64,000 bases of DNA from Neobacillus sp. WH10 (GCF_030123405.1 NZ_CP126110.1:1178001-1242000); one strand, 5' to 3'. Positions 1-8,317 are shown, numbered from the stretch's first letter. Numbers and translations: made by a program. The notes: a model not told the origin generated them from the letters alone.

Positions 1-69
1 TAAGTAACTTTTGCTAAAATAAGCTATAATAAGCTTTATAAAGATAGTAGCAGGAGTGACGAAAAATAA

Positions 70-303
70 ATGTATTTAACAATAGAGGAAACAGCTGATT
101 ATTTATCGGTATCTGTACCATATGTGGAGAGATTAATTTTACAAGGAAAAATACGAGTTTTGCATGACGGTGAAGGCGAAGATTTAATCTACAAGGATCA
201 GTTTAAGACACATTTTGAACAGCTTGAGAAATATAAAAAGTTAGTGGAGGAATTGGCGAATGAACCAATTCCAGAAAGTATTGACGTGAAGGATGAGGAT
301 TAA
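70..303 (+). CDS. excisionase/MerR-type small HTH DNA-binding protein
   Basis: A 77-residue protein whose first 40 residues read as an excisionase-type winged HTH (Y-L-T-I-E-E-T-A-D-Y-L-S-V-S, then V-x-R-L-I-x-x-G-K-I). This fold binds DNA in small regulators and phage Xis proteins. The C-terminal half is acidic and helical and may be an oligomerisation tail. An AGGAG-like site near 52 precedes the ATG at a slightly long distance, and a TATAAT lies at 25-30. It is followed by the DUF488 gene after 19 bp, so the two are probably cotranscribed. There is no integrase nearby, so a chromosomal regulator is more likely than a true excisionase. Target unknown. Confidence 0.75.
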   Translation: MYLTIEETADYLSVSVPYVERLILQGKIRVLHDGEGEDLIYKDQFKTHFEQLEKYKKLVEELANEPIPESIDVKDED

Positions 304-322
304 TTAGTCGTGAGGTGATTAA

Positions 323-697
323 GTGCCTAATATATTTCTTAAGAGAGTGTATGAACCTTATGAGGAAATGGATGGCTGTCGAATTTTGATAGACCGGCTG
401 TGGCCGAGGGGGATTTCTAAAGAAGCAGCCAGACTTTCTTATTGGTTTAAAGAGATTGCGCCGAGCAATGAGCTGCGGAAATGGTTTTGTCATAAACCAG
501 AGCTGTTTGAGGAATTTAAAGTCAAATATCTAGATGAAATTCGTACCGATGAACAAAAGCGGGAGTATATCAGGCAAATTTTTGAGATTGCATCAAGTGA
601 AAGGGTAACACTTTTATATGGAGCAAAGGATCCGATCTATAACCATGCTCAAGTTTTAATGGATGAACTTACTGGATTAATGGAAGTGGATTTATAA
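323..697 (+). CDS. DUF488 family protein
   Basis: A 124-residue protein of the DUF488 family, recognised by the N-terminal R-V-Y-E-P, the R-I-L-I-D-R-L-W-P-R-G block (about residues 20-31) and the central W-F-C-H-K-P-E. The biochemical role of the family is not established. The start is GTG at 323, preceded by GAGGTGAT at a good distance. It sits just downstream of the small HTH gene and ends immediately before a bidirectional terminator. Length is typical for the family. The protein looks cytoplasmic, with no signal peptide or membrane segment. Confidence 0.85.
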   Translation: MPNIFLKRVYEPYEEMDGCRILIDRLWPRGISKEAARLSYWFKEIAPSNELRKWFCHKPELFEEFKVKYLDEIRTDEQKREYIRQIFEIASSERVTLLYGAKDPIYNHAQVLMDELTGLMEVDL

Positions 698-699
698 AA

Positions 700-730
700 A
701 AGCAGTTGGGATCAAACGTCCCAACTGCTT
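700..730. terminator. bidirectional intrinsic terminator
   Basis: A perfect 12-bp inverted repeat (AAGCAGTTGGGA / TCCCAACTGCTT) with a 7-nt loop lies between the convergent DUF488 and YitT genes. An A-run on the left and T-rich sequence on the right allow it to serve both strands. It touches the stop codon of the YitT-family gene. Confidence 0.85.
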
Positions 731-1551
731 TAGTTCTTTCGGAAACGTCCCATCACTTCCAGAGTTTGCGTAATGTTTACAAACGCCTTTGGATCCACTG
801 TTCTAATGGTATGCTTCGTTTCGTTAAGTTCAAATTTGGTGATCACGGTAGTTAACACCTTTTTTGGTTTATGGGTGTATGCTCCTTCTGCATCTGTTAT
901 CGTGACTCCCCTAACATGAAGATGAATTAGCGCCTCACTAAGCTCTTCATATTTATCTGTTACAATCGTTAAAGTTAATTTATTCTGAGTGGTATACACC
1001 ATATCCACAGCGCGGCCGGCAACATAAATGGCGATGATCGTATAGAGTGTAATATTCCATCCAAAAATCAGTCCGGAAATACCCACCACTAAAAGATTCA
1101 TACACGTATTTAAAAAACCAACCTGCATGTTCTTTTTTTTCGATAGGGATAGACTGATAATATCGGTTCCGCCAGTCGATCCTCCTAGCCGAATAATAAT
1201 CCCAACGGCAATCCCGTAGAGTGCGCCCCCCATGATCGATGAAAGAAGAATATCAGGACTAATTGCATGAATAGGAATAAATTTCATACTAAACGATAAA
1301 ACAATAACAGCAAAACCAGTCAGAAAAATAAATCTTTTTCCTAAGTATTTCATTCCAAATAAAAATAATGGAATATTAATCGCTAAAATAATCCACCCAG
1401 TATTGATATGGATAAAATGATGTATAAAAAAGGCGATGCCTGTTACACCACCTGACGTTAGTTGATGTGGAATAAGAAAAGTATTAAATGCAAATCCAAA
1501 AAGGATGGAGCAAAGTCCAATGATGATCATTTGAAAAAGTAATCGAAACAA
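730..1551 (-). CDS. YitT family membrane protein (DUF161/DUF2179)
   Basis: A YitT-family integral membrane protein of about 273 residues: five or six hydrophobic helices in the first ~180 residues (G-x-T-G-x-A-F-F-I-H and R-L-G-G-S-T-G-G-T-D-I-I motifs), then a C-terminal cytoplasmic DUF2179 domain ending in G-R-F-R. The function of the family is not firmly known; transport has been suggested. The frame is open to a GTG at 1560, but that GTG forms part of the GAGGTG ribosome site, so I chose the TTG at 1551, six bases beyond it. The gene is monocistronic, ending at the shared terminator. A long imperfect inverted repeat lies just upstream. Confidence 0.85.
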   Translation of the reverse strand: MFRLLFQMIIIGLCSILFGFAFNTFLIPHQLTSGGVTGIAFFIHHFIHINTGWIILAINIPLFLFGMKYLGKRFIFLTGFAVIVLSFSMKFIPIHAISPDILLSSIMGGALYGIAVGIIIRLGGSTGGTDIISLSLSKKKNMQVGFLNTCMNLLVVGISGLIFGWNITLYTIIAIYVAGRAVDMVYTTQNKLTLTIVTDKYEELSEALIHLHVRGVTITDAEGAYTHKPKKVLTTVITKFELNETKHTIRTVDPKAFVNITQTLEVMGRFRKN

Positions 1552-1566
1552 GCAAAACACCTCTAT

Positions 1567-1642
1567 ACAATTTTGTGCCTTTTACATTAAACACCTCTTT
1601 TTATTGTGAGTCAATTGTAAATGTTTAATGTCACAAAATTGT
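1567..1642. promoter_or_regulatory. interrupted inverted repeat upstream of the YitT gene
   Basis: ACAATTTTGTG (1567-1577) is the exact complement of CACAAAATTGT (1632-1642). Inside it, ACATTAAACA (1584-1593) is the exact complement of TGTTTAATGT (1622-1631). The two perfect arms are separated on the left side only, by CCTTTT. The structure covers the region just upstream of the YitT gene start. It could be an operator or a leader RNA hairpin; no known box was identified. Confidence 0.5.
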
Positions 1643-1677
1643 TTAAAAAATCTTTACTCTCGTTTTTTAATGATAAA

Positions 1678-1707
1678 ACAAAAAAACGCCTTCTTATCAG
1701 GCGTTTA
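1678..1707 (-). terminator. terminator of the hemolysin III family gene
   Basis: AAACGCC (1684-1690) and GGCGTTT (1700-1706) form a 7-bp stem with a 9-nt loop. On the minus strand the stem is followed by a T-run. It overlaps the stop codon of the upstream hemolysin III family gene. Confidence 0.8.
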
Positions 1708-2352
1708 AATGACGTACAGGTACACAGTAAAAAAGTGTGCTAAGCTTCCAAGCATAATAAAAATATGAAAAATCTCGTGGAAGCCTAAATACTTCGTTTC
1801 TAAAAACTTTGGCTTTGCCCCGTAGATGACCCCGCCGATAGTATAGAAGATTCCACCAAGGATCAGTAAAAACAAACCAACTGGGTTTAAGCTTCCTGTT
1901 AACGGTGAAAAAACAAACACAATCATCCAGCCCATAGCGATATATAAGGCGGTAGAAATCCAGCGCGGGCAGTTAAACCACACCATTTTAAAAACAACTC
2001 CACTTATGGCAACACCAGAGATAATTGAAAACAGAATGGCACCCGTTTTTCCGTTTAAGCTAATAAAACAAAAAGGCGTATACGTACCGGCAATCAGCAC
2101 AAAAATCATTGAATGGTCGAGCCGTCTTAAAAAGGCAATAACCTTATCGCGTGCAATAACCATGTGGTAGGTTGCTGATGCGGAGTATAGCAGTATCATA
2201 CTAACTCCAAAAATGATGACGGCCGAGAGTGCGAGTGGGGTTGGAGTAGTCATTGCAGCTTTAATTACCATCGCAAGCAGCCCCACAAAGGCTAAAATAG
2301 CTCCTGCTAGATGGGTTAATCCGTTAATCGGTTCCCGAATGTAATTGTTCAT
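1705..2352 (-). CDS. hemolysin III family (TrhA/PAQR-like) membrane protein
   Basis: A 215-residue, seven-helix membrane protein of the hemolysin III / PAQR superfamily. Visible signatures are the N-terminal E-P-I-N-G-L-T-H-L-x-G, the S-A-x-Y-H segment (about residues 58-62), the R-R-L-D-H-S-M-I-F block and the C-terminal L-G-F-H-E-I-F-H-I-F. Together these supply the Ser, Asp and His residues expected to bind zinc. Members are called hemolysins historically, but in Bacillus they are chromosomal and their role appears to lie in membrane homeostasis rather than virulence. AGGGGGAA precedes the ATG. The gene is monocistronic with its own terminator. Confidence 0.88.
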   Translation of the reverse strand: MNNYIREPINGLTHLAGAILAFVGLLAMVIKAAMTTPTPLALSAVIIFGVSMILLYSASATYHMVIARDKVIAFLRRLDHSMIFVLIAGTYTPFCFISLNGKTGAILFSIISGVAISGVVFKMVWFNCPRWISTALYIAMGWMIVFVFSPLTGSLNPVGLFLLILGGIFYTIGGVIYGAKPKFLETKYLGFHEIFHIFIMLGSLAHFFTVYLYVI

Positions 2353-2420
2353 TTGAAATTCCCCCTAACACATCATGTAGTTTTAATAACTACATATAAT
2401 GATACTGATAAAACAAAACC

Positions 2421-2449
2421 TAGTCAATGATTATTTCATTATGTATAAT
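2421..2449 (+). promoter_or_regulatory. sigma-A-like promoter of the DUF1836 gene
   Basis: TAGTCA (2421-2426), a 17-bp spacer and TATAAT (2444-2449). The -10 is perfect and the -35 weak. It lies downstream of the first possible in-frame start at 2399, which argues for the later ATG at 2486. Confidence 0.6.
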
Positions 2450-2485
2450 AAAAATATCTATTATAAAACAGTGGGGTTTTTTACG

Positions 2486-3076
2486 ATGGAAAATATTAAC
2501 CAAATTATCGATTCTCTTGGCTTGGAGACAAGCTTAACCTTGGATGAAATTCCAAAAATAGACTTATATATGGATCAAGTTATTCAGTTATTTGAAAATA
2601 AATTCAATGATTCGAAGCGGAATGAAGACGAAAAGGTTCTTACCAAAACAATGATTAATAACTATGCCAAGGGAAAGCTGATTTTTCCCATACAAAATAA
2701 GAAATATTCAAAAGAGCACTTAATCTTAATCAGCTTGATTTACCAGCTTAAAGGGGCACTATCCATCAATGATATTAAAGTAACACTTAATGGGTTGAAT
2801 AAAAAGATCGTCAATGAAGAGTTGGATTTAGATTCTTTTTATTCGAGCTATTTGCATCTGACTGGCCAAAATGCTGCTGGATTTAAAGTGGACATTGAGG
2901 AAAGGGTAAACGATGTAAAAAAGGAAGTTTCAGAAGCACAAAAAGAGAATTCAGCCTACCTTGAGCAGGTGTTGATGGTCTCATCACTTGTTCATATGAG
3001 TAATTTATATCGAAGAGTAGCTGAAAAGCTCGTTGATGAAATCGTAGTTGAAAAAGAAGGAAAGCATCAAAAATAA
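2486..3076 (+). CDS. DUF1836 domain-containing protein
   Basis: A 196-residue cytoplasmic protein of the DUF1836 family. Typical features are the early M-I-N-N-Y-x-K segment and a helix-rich C-terminal half. The N-terminal part resembles a MerR-like DNA-binding fold with a K-x-Y-S-K-E-H-L segment, so a regulatory role is plausible but unproven. The frame is open to 2399, but that start would lie upstream of the promoter. The ATG at 2486 is preceded by GTGGGG, so I chose it. The 3' end overlaps the convergent beta-helix gene by 10 bp, with no terminator in between. Confidence 0.78.
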   Translation: MENINQIIDSLGLETSLTLDEIPKIDLYMDQVIQLFENKFNDSKRNEDEKVLTKTMINNYAKGKLIFPIQNKKYSKEHLILISLIYQLKGALSINDIKVTLNGLNKKIVNEELDLDSFYSSYLHLTGQNAAGFKVDIEERVNDVKKEVSEAQKENSAYLEQVLMVSSLVHMSNLYRRVAEKLVDEIVVEKEGKHQK

Positions 3077-4617
3077 ACTTTGGCGCTTTCCAAGTTTTCT
3101 ATACTAAAATTTTGTACCTCTAACCCGATTTTGATTTTTTCAGAAGAGCAATTGCGTATTTTGATAGAATCCGCCCGGTTCTCGCCCCCGTATACCTTGA
3201 TAACGGCTCCTGCTTTATTAAAATCGGTAACTGAAATGTTATTGAGAATTACATTTCTTGCCCGATACTGGAGGGCGATAACTGGATTTCCATTGTAATC
3301 ATAATCGGGATCGCCAACCAGTGTAAAATGGTTAATTACCACATTTTTGTAAGCGGAAACAACCATCCCCCGCGGTGTGGAACTATTATATAATTCTGTG
3401 AAAATGGGTGAAATCGCTGCGAGGTTCACAGCTATAATATTGAACGCCGATTTAGATTCAATATCAGTGATTTTGTGATGCCCAATATGGCGGAAGTTAA
3501 AGGCCCGATTATCATGCACAGAAATATGCCCGACAATTTGCACATTTGAGGCAGCAGAAGAATCTTGATGGGCCTTAATTTCCACGCCGCCAAAGCACCT
3601 AGCTGAAGAATTATTAACTAATAATACATTTCGCGAACCATCATCCACTTCAATCCCATTGGAATTAGAAAAACCTTGCCTGTGTGCCCGTCCACTTGGA
3701 TCGCACATGTGGGAATTGGAAATAAAGATATAATCGCTATGGTGTGTCGTGATTCCGTCATCCCCGAAGCCAAAGCCGGTTACATGATCGAGCCAGACAT
3801 ACTGACTGCCGCCGCGGGCACGGTACCCGTCACCGGCATAATTGTACAATGTCGAGGAAATGTCGAAGCAATGAAGCCCAGGGTTGATTCCTTCAACATC
3901 CTTGACCCAGCCATATGTAATATTTGCAAATGTCAGGCAGCTTGAATGGTTTCCCCATGTACTGGTTTTTGCCTCATTACCGAGCCTTTCCACATTCCAG
4001 TCCAAACTCATTCCTTCTACGAGCAAATGATGGTTTCCTCGCCAATGATTGGCGTTTGTGATTAGCCGGGTGCCCTTTGAAGCTTGGTCGTGGAGCTTAA
4101 TCGTCGTTGTTCCTTTTCCTGACCCCATTAGCCATGTCCATGAAGAAAGGCGGATTTCTTTTGTAATAAACACTCCAGGTGGAACAATAACCTTTACCCG
4201 CCCTTTGCCGATTGCCTTTTTAAAAGCCGCTGTACAATCTGTTTTTCCGTCCCCAATCGCGCCATAATCAACAACATTAACTTCCGTTTTTATGTTTTCA
4301 ATTAAACAGACGTATTCCTGATCCAGTTTGTCCTTCCAATCAGGAATCACCTTTCCTTCACCATCCACATGTATCCGTGTTGGTTCCAAAATCCGTGATC
4401 GTTTAGCTGTAAGACGAAATAAACATTCCTTGATTTTTTCTGAAAAAGGAAGGGACTGTGCTTTTTCAAGAATCGGAGAATGTGGGGTCTGGCGGCATTG
4501 CTCAAATAAATGTTCTGTTTCTTGAATTGCTTTTTTCATATCTAGTTGTTTTCTGGTAATTTGCTCTAGAATTTCTTTATTTTTTCGCGGGTCATGGGTT
4601 TTATCGTATGTTGCCAT
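3067..4617 (-). CDS. pectate-lyase-superfamily (right-handed beta-helix) protein
   Basis: A 516-residue protein. Residues 1-110 are polar and helical. About residue 112 begins the superfamily opening N-V-V-D-Y-G-A-I-G-D-G-K-T-D, common to GH28-like enzymes, phage tail-spike appendages and epimerases. Repeated short beta-rungs follow (for example S-N-G-I-E-V-D-D-G-S-R-N-V and R-A-R-N-V-I-L-N-N-I-S-V). There is no signal peptide or anchor, so a cytoplasmic, spore-coat or phage-derived location are all possible. Substrate unknown. GGAGTGAG precedes the ATG. No phage or polysaccharide genes are adjacent. Confidence 0.75.
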   Translation of the reverse strand: MATYDKTHDPRKNKEILEQITRKQLDMKKAIQETEHLFEQCRQTPHSPILEKAQSLPFSEKIKECLFRLTAKRSRILEPTRIHVDGEGKVIPDWKDKLDQEYVCLIENIKTEVNVVDYGAIGDGKTDCTAAFKKAIGKGRVKVIVPPGVFITKEIRLSSWTWLMGSGKGTTTIKLHDQASKGTRLITNANHWRGNHHLLVEGMSLDWNVERLGNEAKTSTWGNHSSCLTFANITYGWVKDVEGINPGLHCFDISSTLYNYAGDGYRARGGSQYVWLDHVTGFGFGDDGITTHHSDYIFISNSHMCDPSGRAHRQGFSNSNGIEVDDGSRNVLLVNNSSARCFGGVEIKAHQDSSAASNVQIVGHISVHDNRAFNFRHIGHHKITDIESKSAFNIIAVNLAAISPIFTELYNSSTPRGMVVSAYKNVVINHFTLVGDPDYDYNGNPVIALQYRARNVILNNISVTDFNKAGAVIKVYGGENRADSIKIRNCSSEKIKIGLEVQNFSIENLESAKVYF

Positions 4618-4760
4618 TTGGACTCACTCCTATTACAAGTATTATAACTTGTTCATGTAATAAAGGAAAAAGTACCCTTTTTGTCAAAATTTAAGTAAAG
4701 GTTAAAGATGTTTATACTGTATGTTGAGACTAGAAGTATTTTGGAAGTGGAGTTGGAAAA

Positions 4761-5477
4761 ATGGGAACCACAATTAAGATGTTTGTCATTGCTGCGAGAG
4801 ACGGAAGTCTAGCGAAAAAATTTTACGAGAATTTGTTTAATTGGAAAATTACTGATGTGGGGCCATTACTGCAAATTACTGGTGCAGGTTTAAGCGGTCA
4901 TATTCTTAAATGGCCGCATAAAGACCATCCGACACATGTCAGCATGTATATAAATGTTGAAAACATTCAGGAGTGTTTGGGTAAAGTCGAGGAAATGGGC
5001 GGGACAGTGATTCTCCAGGAAATGGCGGTTCCAACAGGCGGATCGATTGCCCAATTCCTTGACCCGGATGGAATTATCATTGGTGTTTACCATAGCAATC
5101 CCCATACTGAGACCCAAAGCAAAGCTGAGATTGATGTTAATCAAATTGGTTTTTTTGAAATTGCAGCAAGAGAAGGGCATCGTTCACAAAGGTTTTATGA
5201 GGCAATTTTCAATTGGAGGATTACCGATGATGGGCCGATCATGAGTATCTCTGAGGAAGACGCGGGGATAGCCGGCCACCTTTTCAATTGGACCCATGAG
5301 GAACCTCCTTATTTGACGCTATATATTAAAGTGGAGGACATATCAGCTAGTTTAGAAAAAGTAACCCAGATGGGCGGAAAAGTGATCATACCTGAAACAG
5401 AGATTCCTAGCGGCGGTACATTTGCACAATTCCTTGACCTAGATGGAAATGCGATTGGTATTTATAGTGGCCGATAA
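4761..5477 (+). CDS. tandem VOC (glyoxalase-like) domain protein
   Basis: A 238-residue protein made of two similar VOC domains (about residues 1-112 and 125-238). Both carry F-Y-E-x-x-F-N-W-x-I-T-D, then G-G-x-V-I-x-x-E-x-x-x-P-x-G-G, and end F-L-D-x-D-G-x-x-I-G-x-Y. This internal duplication is typical of CFP30B-type proteins in the glyoxalase/bleomycin-resistance superfamily. The substrate cannot be predicted. The ATG follows GTGGAG. The gene stands alone and is followed by a strong terminator. Confidence 0.85.
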   Translation: MGTTIKMFVIAARDGSLAKKFYENLFNWKITDVGPLLQITGAGLSGHILKWPHKDHPTHVSMYINVENIQECLGKVEEMGGTVILQEMAVPTGGSIAQFLDPDGIIIGVYHSNPHTETQSKAEIDVNQIGFFEIAAREGHRSQRFYEAIFNWRITDDGPIMSISEEDAGIAGHLFNWTHEEPPYLTLYIKVEDISASLEKVTQMGGKVIIPETEIPSGGTFAQFLDLDGNAIGIYSGR

Positions 5478-5495
5478 TTCCATAACATTATTTAG

Positions 5496-5531
5496 ACCGG
5501 GACTTTTTTTCAAAAGATCCCGGTTTTTTTA
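5496..5531 (+). terminator. intrinsic terminator after the VOC gene
   Basis: ACCGGGA (5496-5502) pairs with TCCCGGT (5518-5524), followed directly by a run of seven T. Confidence 0.85.
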
Positions 5532-5538
5532 TAAAAAG

Positions 5539-5566
5539 TGAAACCAAACATAGGCTGAAAAACGAC
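5539..5566 (+). promoter_or_regulatory. candidate ECF-type promoter of the sigma/anti-sigma pair
   Basis: TGAAAC at 5539-5544, followed by C as in Bacillus ECF -35 elements, with CGAC at 5563-5566 as a possible -10. The 18-bp spacer is longer than the usual 16-17, so autoregulation by the downstream ECF factor is only suggested. Confidence 0.35.
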
Positions 5567-5602
5567 ATACTATTGAACACAGTATAGAGAGGGGCCCCTC
5601 AC

Positions 5603-6181
5603 TTGAATAAAGAACAAAATTTGATGGATAGAATCCGTAAAGGAGATGAGGAGGCGTTCAGCCTGCTAGTGGAAGAATTGTTGTCCGCTGCCTTTAAAAC
5701 CGCCTATCTAATCCTCCGTTCAAAGGATCTTGCTGAAGATGCTGTGCAAAATGCACTCGAAGATTGCTACATTAGCATTATGAAAAATAAGGATATTCGA
5801 AAGTTTAAGGCTTGGTTTTACAGGCTTGTGTATTCACGAGCTATCGACATTTACCGTAAAAACACTCGTATCCATTCAACTGATATTGAAGAAAACCCAG
5901 AAGCTCTAGCGAAAATGATTTCCGAATCAGCCCAGAATCGGGCGATCCGAAATGAAAATATGAATGAAATGCTTGACTTTATTTTAAGCCTTCCTAAAGA
6001 ACAAAGCGTTCCAATTCTGCTCCATTACTATGAAGACCTTCCAATTAAGGAGATTAGCCTCATTCTCGATGAAAATAGTAACACAATCAAAACGAGGCTG
6101 GCACGGGGCAGAAAAAGGCTTGGCGAACTAATACAAAAGAACGACAAATATCCACTGGAGGTTAATTCGCATGGGATATAA
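5603..6181 (+). CDS. ECF-type RNA polymerase sigma-70 factor
   Basis: A 192-residue ECF sigma factor. Region 2 is at about residues 10-85 (A-F-S-L-L-V-E..., D-L-A-E-D-A-V-Q-N, F-K-A-W-F-Y-R-L-V-Y-S-R-A-I-D-I-Y-R-K). Region 4 HTH is at about 125-178 (P-I-K-E-I-S-L-I-L-D-E-N-S-N-T-I-K-T-R-L-A-R-G-R). The start is TTG at 5603, preceded by AGAGAGGGG. The 3' end overlaps the next gene by 11 bp, which points to translational coupling with its presumed membrane anti-sigma partner. Such pairs usually respond to cell-envelope stress; the inducing signal here is unknown. Confidence 0.9.
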   Translation: MNKEQNLMDRIRKGDEEAFSLLVEELLSAAFKTAYLILRSKDLAEDAVQNALEDCYISIMKNKDIRKFKAWFYRLVYSRAIDIYRKNTRIHSTDIEENPEALAKMISESAQNRAIRNENMNEMLDFILSLPKEQSVPILLHYYEDLPIKEISLILDENSNTIKTRLARGRKRLGELIQKNDKYPLEVNSHGI

Positions 6182-7280
6182 AAAAGAAGATGATCAAACT
6201 CTGGATCAACTACAGATCCCGATCTCCCTTGAAAGGTTAACAAAAGAGCTTCCTAATAGGTATAGGGATGGCGAGTTTGATGAGAATAGAATTAAACAAG
6301 TGGATCATGAATGGGATCGTTTCCAAAAAAGGTTGAAAAAGCAATGGACTTTCGGTAAAAAGGTTACGGCCTTCACGATTGCAGCAGCAGCCAGTGTGCT
6401 TTTATTTATGGGCTCAGGATTCGTTTCGCCGGCAATGGCAAAGATGCTGGCAAAAATCCCGCCACTTAGTGCTATCTATGATCGTTATGTAAATCTTTCC
6501 GATTTGATTTCGAAAGAACTGAAAAAAGAGGGGTATCCAGTAAAAGAGGTCCGGGAGCATGTTGGCGGGAATAAGGAAGGAGTTTATATTTTCTTAGAGG
6601 CCTCTGATGAAAACATTAAGAAAATGAAGCCTGGGATTGAGAAAGTTTCATTTAAAATTCTCCACGGTGAAATATATAAGGGCACTAGGATTGAAGATTA
6701 TTATGTTAGAGTAAGGAAATTTGTTGAAGAGCCGGAGGCGTGGAAGAAGGAGCAAGCTCGAATTACAGAGGAAACGGATGAGATTTTTAAAATTGTGAAA
6801 CCGGTCCTTAAATCTCATGGATATGAAAACGTCTGGGGCGGCGGTCCGGACCGTATTGAATTGGAATTCCCTAATACGGAAAGCAAAGAGAAAATTGCCG
6901 AAATCCAAAAAGCGGTAGAGGATGCCTTGAAAGCTGCAGGAAAAGAATCCGTTACGGTTAAACATAAAACCTTTAATTTAGCAAAAAGAGAGCATTATAA
7001 TCGCTGGTCAGACGCTGTTTCGGGAATTGCACATGAATTTATGACCTATAAAAAATATCATGTTTCCGGTGTTGGCTACAAAAGTATTGATGGGGAAAAG
7101 ATGCAGATTAATATTAGCATGAATTTGCCAAGCACTGACACGAAAACCTCCGAACTAGCCAAGGAGCTTAACGTAATGGCTGAAGATTTCATCCATTCAG
7201 AGGAAATCTGGCAAAAGGTAAAGGATGACCCTTACGAAATCATCATCACCAGCAAAGATAAGAAAAGGATGAATGAATAA
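6171..7280 (+). CDS. DUF4030 membrane protein, presumed anti-sigma factor
   Basis: A 369-residue protein with a charged cytoplasmic N-terminus (1-60), one transmembrane helix at about 66-88 (T-I-A-A-A-A-S-V-L-L-F-M-G-S-G) and a large extracytoplasmic part with two related segments, matching my recollection of DUF4030 proteins. The coupling to the ECF gene (11-bp overlap), the cytoplasmic N-terminus and the single helix fit a membrane-bound anti-sigma factor that holds the sigma factor until an envelope signal arrives. No zinc-binding ZAS motif (H-x3-C-x2-C) is visible, so the inhibitory contact would be of another type. Anti-sigma function is inferred from context. Confidence 0.75.
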   Translation: MGYKKEDDQTLDQLQIPISLERLTKELPNRYRDGEFDENRIKQVDHEWDRFQKRLKKQWTFGKKVTAFTIAAAASVLLFMGSGFVSPAMAKMLAKIPPLSAIYDRYVNLSDLISKELKKEGYPVKEVREHVGGNKEGVYIFLEASDENIKKMKPGIEKVSFKILHGEIYKGTRIEDYYVRVRKFVEEPEAWKKEQARITEETDEIFKIVKPVLKSHGYENVWGGGPDRIELEFPNTESKEKIAEIQKAVEDALKAAGKESVTVKHKTFNLAKREHYNRWSDAVSGIAHEFMTYKKYHVSGVGYKSIDGEKMQINISMNLPSTDTKTSELAKELNVMAEDFIHSEEIWQKVKDDPYEIIITSKDKKRMNE

Positions 7281-7286
7281 ATTCTA

Positions 7287-7322
7287 GAAAAGGACCAAGG
7301 AAAAACTGGTCCTTTTTATTTT
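7287..7322 (+). terminator. intrinsic terminator of the sigma/anti-sigma operon
   Basis: AAAAGGACCA (7288-7297) pairs with TGGTCCTTTT (7307-7316) around a 9-nt loop, followed by a T-rich tail. Confidence 0.85.
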
Positions 7323-7416
7323 TTCGATAAATTGAATGTCCATCCATATTAAAGTATAGAGTGCTTCAATTTTTGATACATGTTCAATAATTCACAAATT
7401 AAAATGTGAGATATAG

Positions 7417-8166
7417 TTAAATGGTTAACCCTGCAATTAATAGGGCAATTGGAAAGAGGCTTACGAAAAGAATTCGTGATGTACTAACTTTCCCATATAG
7501 GACAACTGTTCCAATTTGCTGATCCCATGTGGACTTACCGTTCTTTTTTAGATCATAATAAGAGAAATAAAAGCAAATAATATTAATAATTGGTAATCCA
7601 AATCCCATACCGGCTGCGGTTACAAAAATACTTCGCTTGAATGAAGTAAGAAAATTTAATGGGTCACCATTCGTCGTTCGAAGACGTGCATTTAATATTG
7701 ACTTTCCTAGAGTATTTCCAAATATCGAAAGGATGGACGCCTCAACTAAAATATATAGAACTAAACTTAGTATAAAGATGAAGATATCAGATGATTCTAA
7801 GATGAATTTCGGGGAGAAGATTGAAACAAAGGTAATCAGGAATAGTGAAAATAAAGAAAGGTCAAAAAACCTGGCCAGGTAACGAACAAACGGTCTTCCC
7901 TTTGGATAGGTATCTTTTTCTAGTTCATGCCAATTTCCTGCCAAATTTTCAGTTTGTTGAACTGTTAATATTGGATTTAAGGTTGAATCTGGAAATAGGT
8001 CAAGACTTTTCGCCATTTGCCAGCAGTTCATCTCCTTCGACCAAATAAAAGTTTCAGCGTGCAGTATTCCTTGTTCAAACAATTTTTTCAGTTCAAATAA
8101 TCCTACAGGCCCTTGTTGCTGATGATTGTGGATATAAAACCAAGCATTTCCTTCTTTTGATTCCAA
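7417..8166 (-). CDS. GYF_2 + RDD family membrane protein
   Basis: About 250 residues. An N-terminal GYF_2-like domain (W-F-Y-I-H-N, Q-G-P-V-G-L-F-E-L-K-K-L, W-x-K-E-M-N-C-W) is followed by an RDD membrane domain beginning K-G-R-P-F-V-R-Y-L-A-R-F-F-D-L, with about four hydrophobic helices. RDD proteins are poorly understood; some are linked to transport or insertion of small molecules. The frame is open to a TTG at 8181, but a TATAAT at 8190-8195 would put transcription start almost on it. The TTG at 8166, preceded by GGGGGCGG, is therefore a better start. A monocistronic minus-strand gene. Confidence 0.75.
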   Translation of the reverse strand: MESKEGNAWFYIHNHQQQGPVGLFELKKLFEQGILHAETFIWSKEMNCWQMAKSLDLFPDSTLNPILTVQQTENLAGNWHELEKDTYPKGRPFVRYLARFFDLSLFSLFLITFVSIFSPKFILESSDIFIFILSLVLYILVEASILSIFGNTLGKSILNARLRTTNGDPLNFLTSFKRSIFVTAAGMGFGLPIINIICFYFSYYDLKKNGKSTWDQQIGTVVLYGKVSTSRILFVSLFPIALLIAGLTI

Positions 8167-8248
8167 TTTGACCGCCCCCAATCAGGTAAATTATACCACG
8201 GTGAAATAAGATTGGTTTTTATCCGTTAAGGTTAATTTTGAAAATTTT

Positions 8249-8277
8249 TTGACATTTTCGACCAATGAGAATATATT
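8249..8277 (+). promoter_or_regulatory. sigma-A promoter of the DUF3892 gene
   Basis: TTGACA (8249-8254), a 17-bp spacer and TATATT (8272-8277), about 40 bp before the ATG at 8318. A near-consensus vegetative promoter. Confidence 0.7.
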
Positions 8278-8317
8278 TTCAAAAAAGAAAAATACTAACA
8301 GATGTTCTGAGGTGTAA

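Noticed and set aside
3676..4267. Several plus-strand frames inside the beta-helix gene
   Set aside because: They overlap a long minus-strand gene with a good ribosome site and recognisable superfamily motif; compositions are not protein-like.
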